This document shows positions 7,117-15,228 of a DNA stretch of 54,351 nucleotides, in pieces; the first letter of the stretch is position 1, and every line of letters begins with the position of its first letter. A program made the translations under genes and the position numbers. The DNA comes from a virus. The notes beneath the pieces are model-generated. The model saw only the letters and a program-made list of their open reading frames with translations. It made no database searches and was not told the DNA's origin. The stretch lies in the IMG/VR virus record IMGVR_UViG_3300042455_003388, positions 1-54,351 of that record. One strand, given 5' to 3'.

Positions 7117-10100
7117 TTAAACAGCGGCAAAACCGCCTGAAGCGATTGCGCCGGTTTTGAGAACTGTAATACGGTTGATAAATTTTTGTAAACCTCTTGC
7201 TGGTTCGACTCCAATATCAAGAATACCAAAGTTTTGGTCAATGATTTCAGCAGTGTTATTAGTCTCATCCATAATTACAGAATAAGCATAGATACCTTGA
7301 CCGTTTCGAACACCATCCAAGTAAGTTTCAACAATTGTTCGGATTTGAAGACGAGTTGAAGCATCGTTAAATTCAAACAAGTAGTTTTGAAGAATATCAA
7401 TTACAGCATCTTCAATTGTTATCAACAAGTCGCGGACGTGTAGATTATTGAATGCAGAAATTGTTCTTTGATAACCAGTTTGGTTTGCATAAATCATTGG
7501 TCCAACATTTTTAACAACAGTGATTGGATTCAATCCAATTGGCTCCAAAAATTCACGGTCACGCAATAAGAAGTCGTATTCTAGACCATTATATTTTGCA
7601 TCCGATATAACACCTCGTCTTGGACCCGCCACGATTGCATACGGTTCTCCGTTGATAAATTTACGGACAAAGTTGTTTGAAACGTGAGCAGCTGGTGGAA
7701 TACTTTTATTCTTACCGTCTTCACGAAGAATGATGTTTGGCGTAAATACACCAATAAATTTAGCACCATTTTCTTCATCGGGTAAACTCCAAGTATAAGA
7801 AGGTCCTAATGAAAGATTTCCACCCGTTGAGATATATTCGGTATTCAATACAGGTTTTGGATTTCCAGTTGCAGCATCCGGCAATTCAGTAAAACGTGGG
7901 TCAGTACTTGCTTGGAATTCAGCCATTGAAGGCGCATTCAAGATTGCCATACATTGCATTCTATTTTTTGCAAGACGACTCAAGTATTGTTTAGGACCCA
8001 TACCAGGTTCCAATCCACCATTGAACGTGTCAATAACATAACGGTATTGAATAATATCCTTTGATTGTAAAGTTACACCAACATTTGTGGTTTCAATTAC
8101 ACTCAAGATTTTCTCCAACTGCGCAGGTGTGCCTGGCATATGGAATTCAGTCATCTTGAATCCTGAAAGAGATGTAAATTGGAAACGGTCAACAAATTTC
8201 TGAATTGGCGTAAATTTAGTAATATAGTCAATTCCGCTTAAAGAAGTAATTCCTGGGATTTGAATTGCTGTATATTCAAAATAAGGAACACCTGTTGCGG
8301 GATCGAACTTTTTCACTTTAGCAGTAATTCTCGTTAATTTTGGATTATTGGCATCGTTGTTTACAACAAAGTCACCAACTTCCAATAATGCAGCATTTGT
8401 TGAATTTAATTTGAATTTTTTACCACCTGCAAATAAACCAGGACTTTCGATAGAAATATTTGAACTAATGTTCTTTGCTGTAGAAGAATAAACTGCAAAT
8501 ACAGTTTCACCAACAGCGCCAGTTTGTTGAGTAGAATCAATGTATGTATTATCCAAAGAAGCATAAGTTGCGTTGGCACGAGTTAACAATTGTGTATCTG
8601 AATATTGGCGAACTCGAGCACCATTTAATCCATATGCCACTTTAGAGTATTGATTGCCGGCTTTACCCCATTGTAAATCAACATTTAAGTAATTAAATTG
8701 TGAACCACCTGTGCCATATTTAACACGGTCACCATCAACTACGATACTTCCTTTAATATTTGTACTCAATTTTGCACCAGGATATGCTTCAACATAAGCA
8801 AGTTTTGTAATATCAGAATTTTCAAGATTAAATCCTGCTAAAATACCTGCTGTGTTATCTAAAACTTCACCTCTGAAAATTGTTCCGCCTGGTAATTCTA
8901 CTCTAACTAACCCACCCAATGATAAACCGTTGAGCGGATTGTTATCCGCAGCGTCTACGATTCTCACCTTTCTAAAATCAGCAATATTGCTAGAATCTAA
9001 AACAAAGGCAGCACCTGTACCATCTTGGATATGGTGCACACCAGCAATAAGTACTGCTGGAACAACCGACTCGTCATAAAGAACTACCGTGTTTTCAGAC
9101 GATTTTACTACTGTTTGGCCGAGACCGTCAACGCTGTTGATTTGTGCACTTGGATTTAAAATATATCCAAAAGTATTACTAATCGCACCACCAGCAGTTT
9201 GCAAGTCTGGAACCAGATATGGTGCTGCGGGTGCAGTTGGTGTAAATAATGTAACCTTGATAGACCCAGGCTGAACATATGCTAAAAATTCGTCGGCCGG
9301 GAATCCACTAACACACCATTTTTCAAAGAAAAATACAGGGTCTGCTGTAGGTGCTGTTACGGTAATTGTTGTTGTTGCCGTAATTACAGCACTTGAAATT
9401 TGGAAATATTTACTGTACCCAGCAGCTTCAATTAGTATAATATCACCATTTGCTGGTGTTAAGTTGTTAAAATTAACAACCTCGATAGTATTTGCTAATG
9501 TTGGAACTAATGCAGCAACAGTTTCTTCAATGTAATTTGATTCTGGTGCAGAAAAACCGTTTTCGTAATTTGTATCTGTGTGGTTAGGAGAAGAAAGTTG
9601 TAAAAGTATCTCAGAACCAGTATCAATTACGTTTTCGACTTTAACAAAATCAAATGGTGTTGCTGAACCGTTAATGCCGCTATTGGCAGCTAACGCACCG
9701 TACGTTACAACTAAAGAATTTCTGTTAAATCCATTTAACAAAGCTTCCCATTGTGCAGGTGTAAATGTTACATCACTTGGGATTGGTTTTGGAATTGCTA
9801 AAACGTTACAGAATTTTCCACTAACACCACTGTATGCAACAGACTTTATATAAGGTGCAACAGAACCACTTGCCGGGTCATAAGTTTTTTGAACTAAATC
9901 TTGATTTAAGAAATCTGAATCCTGTCCAGTATGCGATAATACGTTTTTAATTGGTGTATTATAAGAAAGAAAATCAATTGTATCATCAGTTGTATTGATA
10001 AGAGTATTTCCTACCATATCTACTTTATATACGCTGTTTTCATAATCGCTCAAAGCATCTTCGTTGATGTTTAAGAAAAATCCAGTAACAGCAGAATTGG

Positions 10101-10959
10101 CATTTACGATTGTATCAATAGATTGGTTTGAACCGTTATTATCAATAAAGTTAGGAATAATACAACCAGTGAAAGAACCTAAAAGCGTAATACCGTCCAA
10201 AGAAACAAATTGATCTAAACGGTCTGCTTTAATACCACGCAAGTCAAAATACTTGCTGTAAGTTGGGTCTTGTGAAAGAAGAGGTAGATTTGTCCAATCA
10301 CCTTTTACAAGATATAAGTCAACAAAATAGTCAGACAGGTAGTCTTGCGGGTTTACATAAGGCGGGATTTCATCTGCGCCATAGTATTCCTCGGCCGTAA
10401 TGTTGTACTGTGTTACAACACTCGATTTACGGACAATAAAGCTTGCAACTTGTTGTCCTAAATTTACAACATTGAACAAGCGACCACGGTTTGTTGGTTT
10501 GCTATCTACAGTTGCTTGCAGATAATCAGTATCCGGGAACCAAAATCTTTCTTTGTTATAAAAAGAAGAATATAAAGCACGGGTCACATCTCCGTTTTCT
10601 TCATCTGCAGCTAAAGCAATTGAGCGATAATCAACCGCATCTCCACCTTCATTTACAGGTACGTTATTTAATGGTAATAGATTCAATGCAAATATTGGAC
10701 CTGCTGTTAAACAAGTCTCAATTGAGCGATGAAAGAAAGAACCACGAGCCTCTAATACTGAGTCGATTCGTCCAAAGATTCGGCGAGCTGTTGCGGTATC
10801 TCTTAAAAATACTGGCGCATTGAATGGTCCGATACGAGAAAAACCAACAACCAAACGAATTGTTTGAGTTGAAATAACTAGTCTCTCTGAAGCATCAAAT
10901 TCAATGGTGTAGACACCTGAAGCTTTGAACCTGTTAAGATCCAATGTAATTTTTGCCAT
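7117..10959 (-). CDS. 18: tail sheath protein, gp18-like, unusually large
   Basis: 1280 residues, about twice T4 gp18 (659). The N-terminal ~200 residues (SERLVISTQTIRLVVGFSRIGPFNAPVFL) and the C-terminal ~350 residues match T4-like sheath organisation. Diagnostic C-terminal parts are the AAHVSNNFVRKF region, FNNLHVRDLLITIEDAVIDILQNYLFEFND, and GLQKFINRITVLKTGAIASGGF. The middle (about residues 300-930) is β-rich and Ala/Thr/Asn-rich and looks like inserted surface domains. The gene follows terminase and precedes the tube, as in T4. A candidate weak promoter (AAATACTATAAAG) lies upstream of the ATG. Confidence 0.88.
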   Translation of the reverse strand: MAKITLDLNRFKASGVYTIEFDASERLVISTQTIRLVVGFSRIGPFNAPVFLRDTATARRIFGRIDSVLEARGSFFHRSIETCLTAGPIFALNLLPLNNVPVNEGGDAVDYRSIALAADEENGDVTRALYSSFYNKERFWFPDTDYLQATVDSKPTNRGRLFNVVNLGQQVASFIVRKSSVVTQYNITAEEYYGADEIPPYVNPQDYLSDYFVDLYLVKGDWTNLPLLSQDPTYSKYFDLRGIKADRLDQFVSLDGITLLGSFTGCIIPNFIDNNGSNQSIDTIVNANSAVTGFFLNINEDALSDYENSVYKVDMVGNTLINTTDDTIDFLSYNTPIKNVLSHTGQDSDFLNQDLVQKTYDPASGSVAPYIKSVAYSGVSGKFCNVLAIPKPIPSDVTFTPAQWEALLNGFNRNSLVVTYGALAANSGINGSATPFDFVKVENVIDTGSEILLQLSSPNHTDTNYENGFSAPESNYIEETVAALVPTLANTIEVVNFNNLTPANGDIILIEAAGYSKYFQISSAVITATTTITVTAPTADPVFFFEKWCVSGFPADEFLAYVQPGSIKVTLFTPTAPAAPYLVPDLQTAGGAISNTFGYILNPSAQINSVDGLGQTVVKSSENTVVLYDESVVPAVLIAGVHHIQDGTGAAFVLDSSNIADFRKVRIVDAADNNPLNGLSLGGLVRVELPGGTIFRGEVLDNTAGILAGFNLENSDITKLAYVEAYPGAKLSTNIKGSIVVDGDRVKYGTGGSQFNYLNVDLQWGKAGNQYSKVAYGLNGARVRQYSDTQLLTRANATYASLDNTYIDSTQQTGAVGETVFAVYSSTAKNISSNISIESPGLFAGGKKFKLNSTNAALLEVGDFVVNNDANNPKLTRITAKVKKFDPATGVPYFEYTAIQIPGITSLSGIDYITKFTPIQKFVDRFQFTSLSGFKMTEFHMPGTPAQLEKILSVIETTNVGVTLQSKDIIQYRYVIDTFNGGLEPGMGPKQYLSRLAKNRMQCMAILNAPSMAEFQASTDPRFTELPDAATGNPKPVLNTEYISTGGNLSLGPSYTWSLPDEENGAKFIGVFTPNIILREDGKNKSIPPAAHVSNNFVRKFINGEPYAIVAGPRRGVISDAKYNGLEYDFLLRDREFLEPIGLNPITVVKNVGPMIYANQTGYQRTISAFNNLHVRDLLITIEDAVIDILQNYLFEFNDASTRLQIRTIVETYLDGVRNGQGIYAYSVIMDETNNTAEIIDQNFGILDIGVEPARGLQKFINRITVLKTGAIASGGFAAV

Positions 10960-11037
10960 TCGTTTTAATATTTATTTTAGTCTTTATAGTATTTCTATGT
11001 TTTATATATTCAGAACAAAAACACAAAAAACTGAAAT

Positions 11038-12915
11038 TTACATATCCTTAATTATTCGATAAATGCTCATTAGGTCATCAGTATTCTGAACGTCTTCATT
11101 TACTTTTCGCATAATCACATTTTTAATTGTAGGTTCGACTGTATCATATATATTCTCTACCATTTCGTAAAAATCAGTAGATGAGAAAAAAGGAACTAAA
11201 TCCACACAAGTCATTGCAATATCATCGTGACCGGTTTGTGATTCATAGCGACCTTGGGAATTTAGTCCAAATGCCGTTAGTTCGTCAACAGTTTTCTTTT
11301 CAGTAATAATAATTCTTTTTTGTTGAATTAAACTTCTTAGTTCTCTGGAATAAGATTCTTTATTATCCTTTTGTAGTTTAACACCTATCTTCATTGTGTC
11401 ATTTGCAATACTGTGCTTTGTATGTAAAAATAACTCCGGATAGTAGTTTCTATTTTTTGACAGCTTTTCAACAATTATGTTACCTTTAAAGTTAATCTCC
11501 AAAACTACCGAACAATTCTCATGGTGAAATATGCTGTAAACTAATATCTCTAATACTTTAGCAACTTCATCAACCGAAGTACTGTTTGACTGAAATATAC
11601 CAACCTGTCGAAGTCGGAAGAAACTGGATTCATCATTCCAATCCCTGGTTCCACGAATACCAACAAGAGATTGTGGCTCCATTTTAAAAATATTGATAAC
11701 TGAATAGTCGCGGCCAACACCATCACCTAAATCTAAAACAAAAACAATTTGGTCATTGACTGCATCTCTTCTCGTTGGGTCATAATCTGGGTGCCATTTT
11801 AAATGTGTACCTAAATCTGGAAAATCTAAAAAGTCATCAATCTCGACCCACTTGTATGGCTTGCAAATTTTATTCAGAAGTTGCAATGTTTGACTTGAAA
11901 GCAATAACCTTGAAGAAGCTAAGAATTGATTTCCATATTCTTGGTTAAAAAGTTCTTCATTTCCTAAGTTAGCAATTTCTCTTTTTTTCCATTCTTCGTC
12001 TCTGCCAGGAACTTCCCACCAATCGACCCTAATAGCATTAAATGCGTTTGACTTAGTTAAAGCACCTTGGTAGATATTATAGAAAAGATTCATCCCATGG
12101 GGCGTGGACGAAATAATCATCCTAGATATCGTTGACGAAGAAAGTGTTGGATAAATTGAACGATAAAAAGGTTCCAAAAAGTTAGGATGGATGTGAGCAA
12201 ACTCATCCGCATACAACAAGTGGATAGTAAAACCAATCGCTGCTGTTTTTGTTGTTGCCTGAGAATAAAGACGATTACCATTATCGAATTTCATAGTAGT
12301 TACAGCATTTGTAACGATACCTGGCTTCATAAAGAATGGCAAATTCTTTAACACGATTTTGATTTTATCTACAATCTCAGTAGTTGTTGCTAATTTATTT
12401 GCAACAACCATAGCATTTCTATCAAAGTGGAAACAAATATACCAAGCAATAAATATACTACTTGTTACAGTATTATGTGAAAGAATGCCATTTGTATAAA
12501 AGCGATGGTTTGGATGGTTGACTGTCAAATCAAACATCGAATAATTGTTACTACTTTTTATTATTTTAATTACTCGCTCAGCGCCATCTTGTGTATAGAT
12601 ATAATCACCTATTTCCAAATTGTCAATAAAAATTTGTTGTAATTTATCAGTAAAAATAATATGTTGGTCAGCAGCATATATTTTTTTACCAGTATCTGTT
12701 TCAATCGTCCATTCTGTAAATGGCTGAGTTATATGGATATCACTAACGCCAACCCAACCCGTGTCCGACATTACTTGTATGTCTGTATTTATACCAACCG
12801 TATTGATAATTTTTTTAGATGAGTCGAATTGGTTTAATTGCAAATGGCGATACTCAAACCGTTCAATTAATTGAATAGTTTTTATAATCGCTATTTTAAG
12901 TATCTTTTTTATCAT
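11038..12915 (-). CDS. 17: terminase large subunit, C-part, fused to split-intein IntC
   Basis: 625 residues. Residues 1-148 are a long split-intein C-fragment. It contains the block B-like AADQH, the LEIGDYIYTQDG segment, and the terminal RFYTNGILSHN with penultimate His and last Asn. The C-extein begins with Thr149. Residues 149-625 are the rest of TerL: LLYADEFAHI (Walker B), SSTPHG (motif III/coupling), and the nuclease domain with FVLDLGDGVGRDYSVI and EINFKGN. The upstream partner at 14079-14573 ends with the matching IntN directly after the Walker A lysine, so trans-splicing would restore RQIGK-T. The rebuilt TerL would be about 587 residues versus 610 for T4 gp17. The ATG at 12915 overlaps the homing endonuclease stop by 20 bases. 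Confidence 0.92.
   Translation of the reverse strand: MIKKILKIAIIKTIQLIERFEYRHLQLNQFDSSKKIINTVGINTDIQVMSDTGWVGVSDIHITQPFTEWTIETDTGKKIYAADQHIIFTDKLQQIFIDNLEIGDYIYTQDGAERVIKIIKSSNNYSMFDLTVNHPNHRFYTNGILSHNTVTSSIFIAWYICFHFDRNAMVVANKLATTTEIVDKIKIVLKNLPFFMKPGIVTNAVTTMKFDNGNRLYSQATTKTAAIGFTIHLLYADEFAHIHPNFLEPFYRSIYPTLSSSTISRMIISSTPHGMNLFYNIYQGALTKSNAFNAIRVDWWEVPGRDEEWKKREIANLGNEELFNQEYGNQFLASSRLLLSSQTLQLLNKICKPYKWVEIDDFLDFPDLGTHLKWHPDYDPTRRDAVNDQIVFVLDLGDGVGRDYSVINIFKMEPQSLVGIRGTRDWNDESSFFRLRQVGIFQSNSTSVDEVAKVLEILVYSIFHHENCSVVLEINFKGNIIVEKLSKNRNYYPELFLHTKHSIANDTMKIGVKLQKDNKESYSRELRSLIQQKRIIITEKKTVDELTAFGLNSQGRYESQTGHDDIAMTCVDLVPFFSSTDFYEMVENIYDTVEPTIKNVIMRKVNEDVQNTDDLMSIYRIIKDM
12472..12915 (-). other. 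split intein C-fragment (TerL IntC), 148 residues
   Basis: Residues 1-148 of the downstream terminase gene. The last residues, GILSHN, followed by T+1, form the C-terminal splice junction. Block B-like His lies in AADQH (residue 84), so most intein blocks are on this half. That is the atypical split seen in the AceL-TerL class. It aligns along its length with the gp41 IntC at 34157-34567. Confidence 0.9.
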
Positions 12916-14023
12916 ATATAAAGTTTATACATTTTTCTATTGTTTTTATTGGATTTGATTTATACTCTGATTCCCATATCACCATAACTAAAAAACCTTC
13001 TTGTTCAATTAGAGATTTTTTATTTTTATCAGATTCCCATATATCTTTTGCTGTTGTGCCTATTACTTTATGTATGTATGCTGATTCATAAGTATTTGGA
13101 TTACAATGCCAATAGTCACCGTGGAATTCTATTATTTTGTTATTGATAACAAAATCATAAGAATGTGTTATTTTTTGACTTGGAAAATATCTAAAAAACT
13201 GCTTCCCGTTTAGTGCGCTGTAATACTTATTTTTGCATTTTAAATTATCTACTATTTTTTGAATAAATTCTAATTCTAAATCCGAATAATTATTTTTAGA
13301 GAATTTAACAAAATCTCCATTTTTGTACATATCATTTATTTTTTCGCCCCATTCTTTATTTCTTTTTTGCCAAATCTTTATTCCTTTTTCCTCCCCATAT
13401 TTTTTGATACACTTATCAATCGTAAATGTTCTTTGTCTTTCTTTATATTTTTCTATTGCGGTTTCTATATCTTCATATTTATTTTTCCAATATTCAAAAT
13501 TAGTTTCTGTTAAGCGATTAGAGAGTGCTTGTTTGGCGAATACGGAAACAGCTTTTTCTTTGTCTTCAATATTTGAATACCCTTTAAAACTTTTTGAAAA
13601 TGGTGATAATGTTTTTCGATATTCTTCGGATGTTTTTGATTTATGGTTTGGATTATTCACTCCTTTAAATTTTTTACTCATCAAAGTTCGATACTTCTCA
13701 TCCTTCATATGAATTCCTGAATTCTTGGACGTGCTTTTTTTGTCAGAAAGACAGGCGACTGCAGCATTTGGAAATTCTGAGTGATAATCTTTAATAGTTT
13801 TATCTGTATGGTGATTTTTAATATGAGTTCCGTATATTCTTTTTGCTTTATAGTTGCACCATTTACAAGTAATATAATCAATTCCTTCTATTCCATCGAG
13901 GCTGTTTGATTTTTTAATTAGTGCCTTTTGTTTTTTTAATTCTTGGGCTTTTTCTTTGCAAACGGTTGAACAATATTTTGTTCCTGTGCCTTTAACTGCT
14001 GTTTCACAGATTAAACATTTCAT
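12896..14023 (-). CDS. Vsr-like (EDxHD) homing endonuclease inside the broken terminase gene
   Basis: 375 residues. The N-terminus has two zinc-binding signatures: CLIC...CSTVC (residues 3-21) and a C2H2-like CKWC...HIKNHH (about residues 53-72). A middle region with NUMOD-like short repeats follows. The C-terminal ~110 residues form a Vsr/PD-(D/E)xK-type nuclease: YDFVINNKIIEFHGDYWHCNP, then W-x-SD-x-x-K and VMVIWESEY. The E/D/H pattern fits the EDxHD (I-Bth0305I-like) homing endonucleases known from fractured genes. The gene lies exactly between TerL-IntN and IntC-TerL. A hairpin overlapping a TATATACTA motif precedes the ATG. Its C-terminal domain is clearly paralogous to 35192-36280. Expected role: cutting an intact TerL allele to spread the insertion. 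Confidence 0.85.
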   Translation of the reverse strand: MKCLICETAVKGTGTKYCSTVCKEKAQELKKQKALIKKSNSLDGIEGIDYITCKWCNYKAKRIYGTHIKNHHTDKTIKDYHSEFPNAAVACLSDKKSTSKNSGIHMKDEKYRTLMSKKFKGVNNPNHKSKTSEEYRKTLSPFSKSFKGYSNIEDKEKAVSVFAKQALSNRLTETNFEYWKNKYEDIETAIEKYKERQRTFTIDKCIKKYGEEKGIKIWQKRNKEWGEKINDMYKNGDFVKFSKNNYSDLELEFIQKIVDNLKCKNKYYSALNGKQFFRYFPSQKITHSYDFVINNKIIEFHGDYWHCNPNTYESAYIHKVIGTTAKDIWESDKNKKSLIEQEGFLVMVIWESEYKSNPIKTIEKCINFIYDKKDT

Positions 14024-14026
14024 ATT

Positions 14027-14050
14027 TATACTATTTTTTATAGTATATAT
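14027..14050 (-). promoter_or_regulatory. hairpin overlapping a late-promoter motif before the endonuclease gene
   Basis: Minus strand: the arms TATACTAT and ATAGTATA (8-bp perfect inverted repeat, 5-base loop) end 3 bases before the ATG at 14023, and the 5' arm is part of the ATATATACTA motif. A read-through transcript would carry the hairpin at the start codon, while a transcript begun at the motif would not. This layout recalls the translational control of T4 I-TevI; its function here is inferred. Confidence 0.4.
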
Positions 14051-14078
14051 TTAAAGATGAATCTTGCTTTTTGACAAA

Positions 14079-14573
14079 TCAATCCAGCCAATCATAAATT
14101 TTCCAAAGACGCCATTTTATTTTTTCAGCAAATGTTAATTTGCGTTCCTTTTTCAGTATTATAAAATAAAGGTTTCCTAATGAAATTTCTTTAACTTCTT
14201 GCTCCGGAAATTTCACCTTTATTTTAGTTGAATAAGAAGCACACTTCCCAATCTGGCGGCTTGCAACCATAACGTTGAAGCGATTATCTTGGAAATCTCG
14301 TAACATTTTTTTCTGGTACCCTCTAAGTTTAATTCGAGAAATACCTTCGTCCGTCATTGAATAACAATAGTTCTCTCCAAAATAAACTACGTCATCTGCG
14401 CATTTTGCAATTTCTTGTAGTTCCTCATCGGTATAATCGAAAACAATATCCGGTGCTCGGTAATCTATTTTACCGTCAGCAAAAGGAGAGTAATCAGCCT
14501 GTCCGCCTTGCTCTATTTTTGTAATTTCTTCATTGATCCTTTTGGTTGACCAAACCTTACCTCTACTCGACAT
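14079..14573 (-). CDS. 17: terminase large subunit, N-part, fused to split-intein IntN
   Basis: 164 residues. Residues 1-110 are the start of a T4-like terminase ATPase, including the adenine-binding-type segment IKLRGYQKKMLRDFQ and the first part of the Walker A, VMVASRQIGK. Residue 111 is Cys, the first residue of an intein N-fragment (C-A-S-Y-S-T-K-I-K-V...), which ends after 54 residues in a basic/aromatic helix (FAEKIKWRLWKIYDWLD). The gene overlaps the small terminase gene by 11 bases. The gene alone cannot encode a working motor because the P-loop Thr is on the other gene (12915, T149). Confidence 0.9.
   Translation of the reverse strand: MSSRGKVWSTKRINEEITKIEQGGQADYSPFADGKIDYRAPDIVFDYTDEELQEIAKCADDVVYFGENYCYSMTDEGISRIKLRGYQKKMLRDFQDNRFNVMVASRQIGKCASYSTKIKVKFPEQEVKEISLGNLYFIILKKERKLTFAEKIKWRLWKIYDWLD
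14082..14243 (-). other. split intein N-fragment (TerL IntN), 54 residues
   Basis: Starts with Cys1 directly after RQIGK. The first ~30 residues align with the gp41 IntN (TKIKV...VKEISLGNLY against AKIAV...VEEIEIGEFH). The extra C-terminal tail has no counterpart in gp41 IntN and could be a docking helix. Confidence 0.88.
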
Positions 14574-15222
14574 CTTCTACATCTTTTTTGATTGCGCCAT
14601 CTGCTTTGTGTTCTGGGATTGCTTGGCGCAGTGTTTCAATTAGTTTTCGAGTTCCTCGGATTTGATTGCCAGTATTATCTTCAATTTCATAGTCACCACT
14701 TTTCAGTTCCTGTGGACCTTCTGCTTTTTTGATTCGATAGTCTTCCTTTAAGGACTTGTAATTGTTTTCCATAATTACCATGAATTGCGCCATGTGTTTG
14801 ACTATATCCATTTTAGCACGTTGTAATGAAGAAAGAACTTCAAATGCTCGAGGATGTACTCCACCATTATCAATCTCCTCAAGCAATTTGATAATAGCAT
14901 GCTCTGCGGTTTTCATTTGAAACAGCAAACTTGATACGGTTAGTTTATCAACTGTATTTTTTTCTCGGATATATGCAATTTCAGATATAATATCTCGGTC
15001 CAAATAGAATTCAGCAATTGCCGCAACAATTTTTCCCGCTTCATCATCTGCGACTTCTTTGACCGCCATGTAGTTTAAAAATCCTACGGTAGGTCGTTCG
15101 GGTAAAATGCTTTCAGCAAGTTTTAATGAGCTTGCTAGATTTTCATCACTGTTAATAAGTTTTTCCAATTCGTCCTTTTCATTGAGTACTTCGACTCTTC
15201 TGGGATTTGGTTTTCTTGCCAT
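14563..15222 (-). CDS. 16: terminase small subunit, gp16-like
   Basis: 219 residues (T4 gp16 is 164). A polar N-terminus leads to an extended helical core (about residues 60-170, KTAEHAIIKLLEEIDNG...LSSLQRAKMDIVKHMAQFM), the expected shape of a T4-type small terminase oligomerisation domain, and a charged tail. It is immediately upstream of and overlaps TerL-N, the conserved 16-17 order. Role: ring-forming DNA recognition/packaging initiation with TerL. The assignment relies on position and helical layout as much as on sequence. Confidence 0.75.
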   Translation of the reverse strand: MARKPNPRRVEVLNEKDELEKLINSDENLASSLKLAESILPERPTVGFLNYMAVKEVADDEAGKIVAAIAEFYLDRDIISEIAYIREKNTVDKLTVSSLLFQMKTAEHAIIKLLEEIDNGGVHPRAFEVLSSLQRAKMDIVKHMAQFMVIMENNYKSLKEDYRIKKAEGPQELKSGDYEIEDNTGNQIRGTRKLIETLRQAIPEHKADGAIKKDVEDVE

Positions 15223-15228
15223 ATTGTA

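Noticed and set aside
13323-13712. Plus-strand 129-codon frame inside the homing endonuclease
   Set aside because: It is antisense to a well-supported gene and has low-complexity Phe/Ser/Leu composition.
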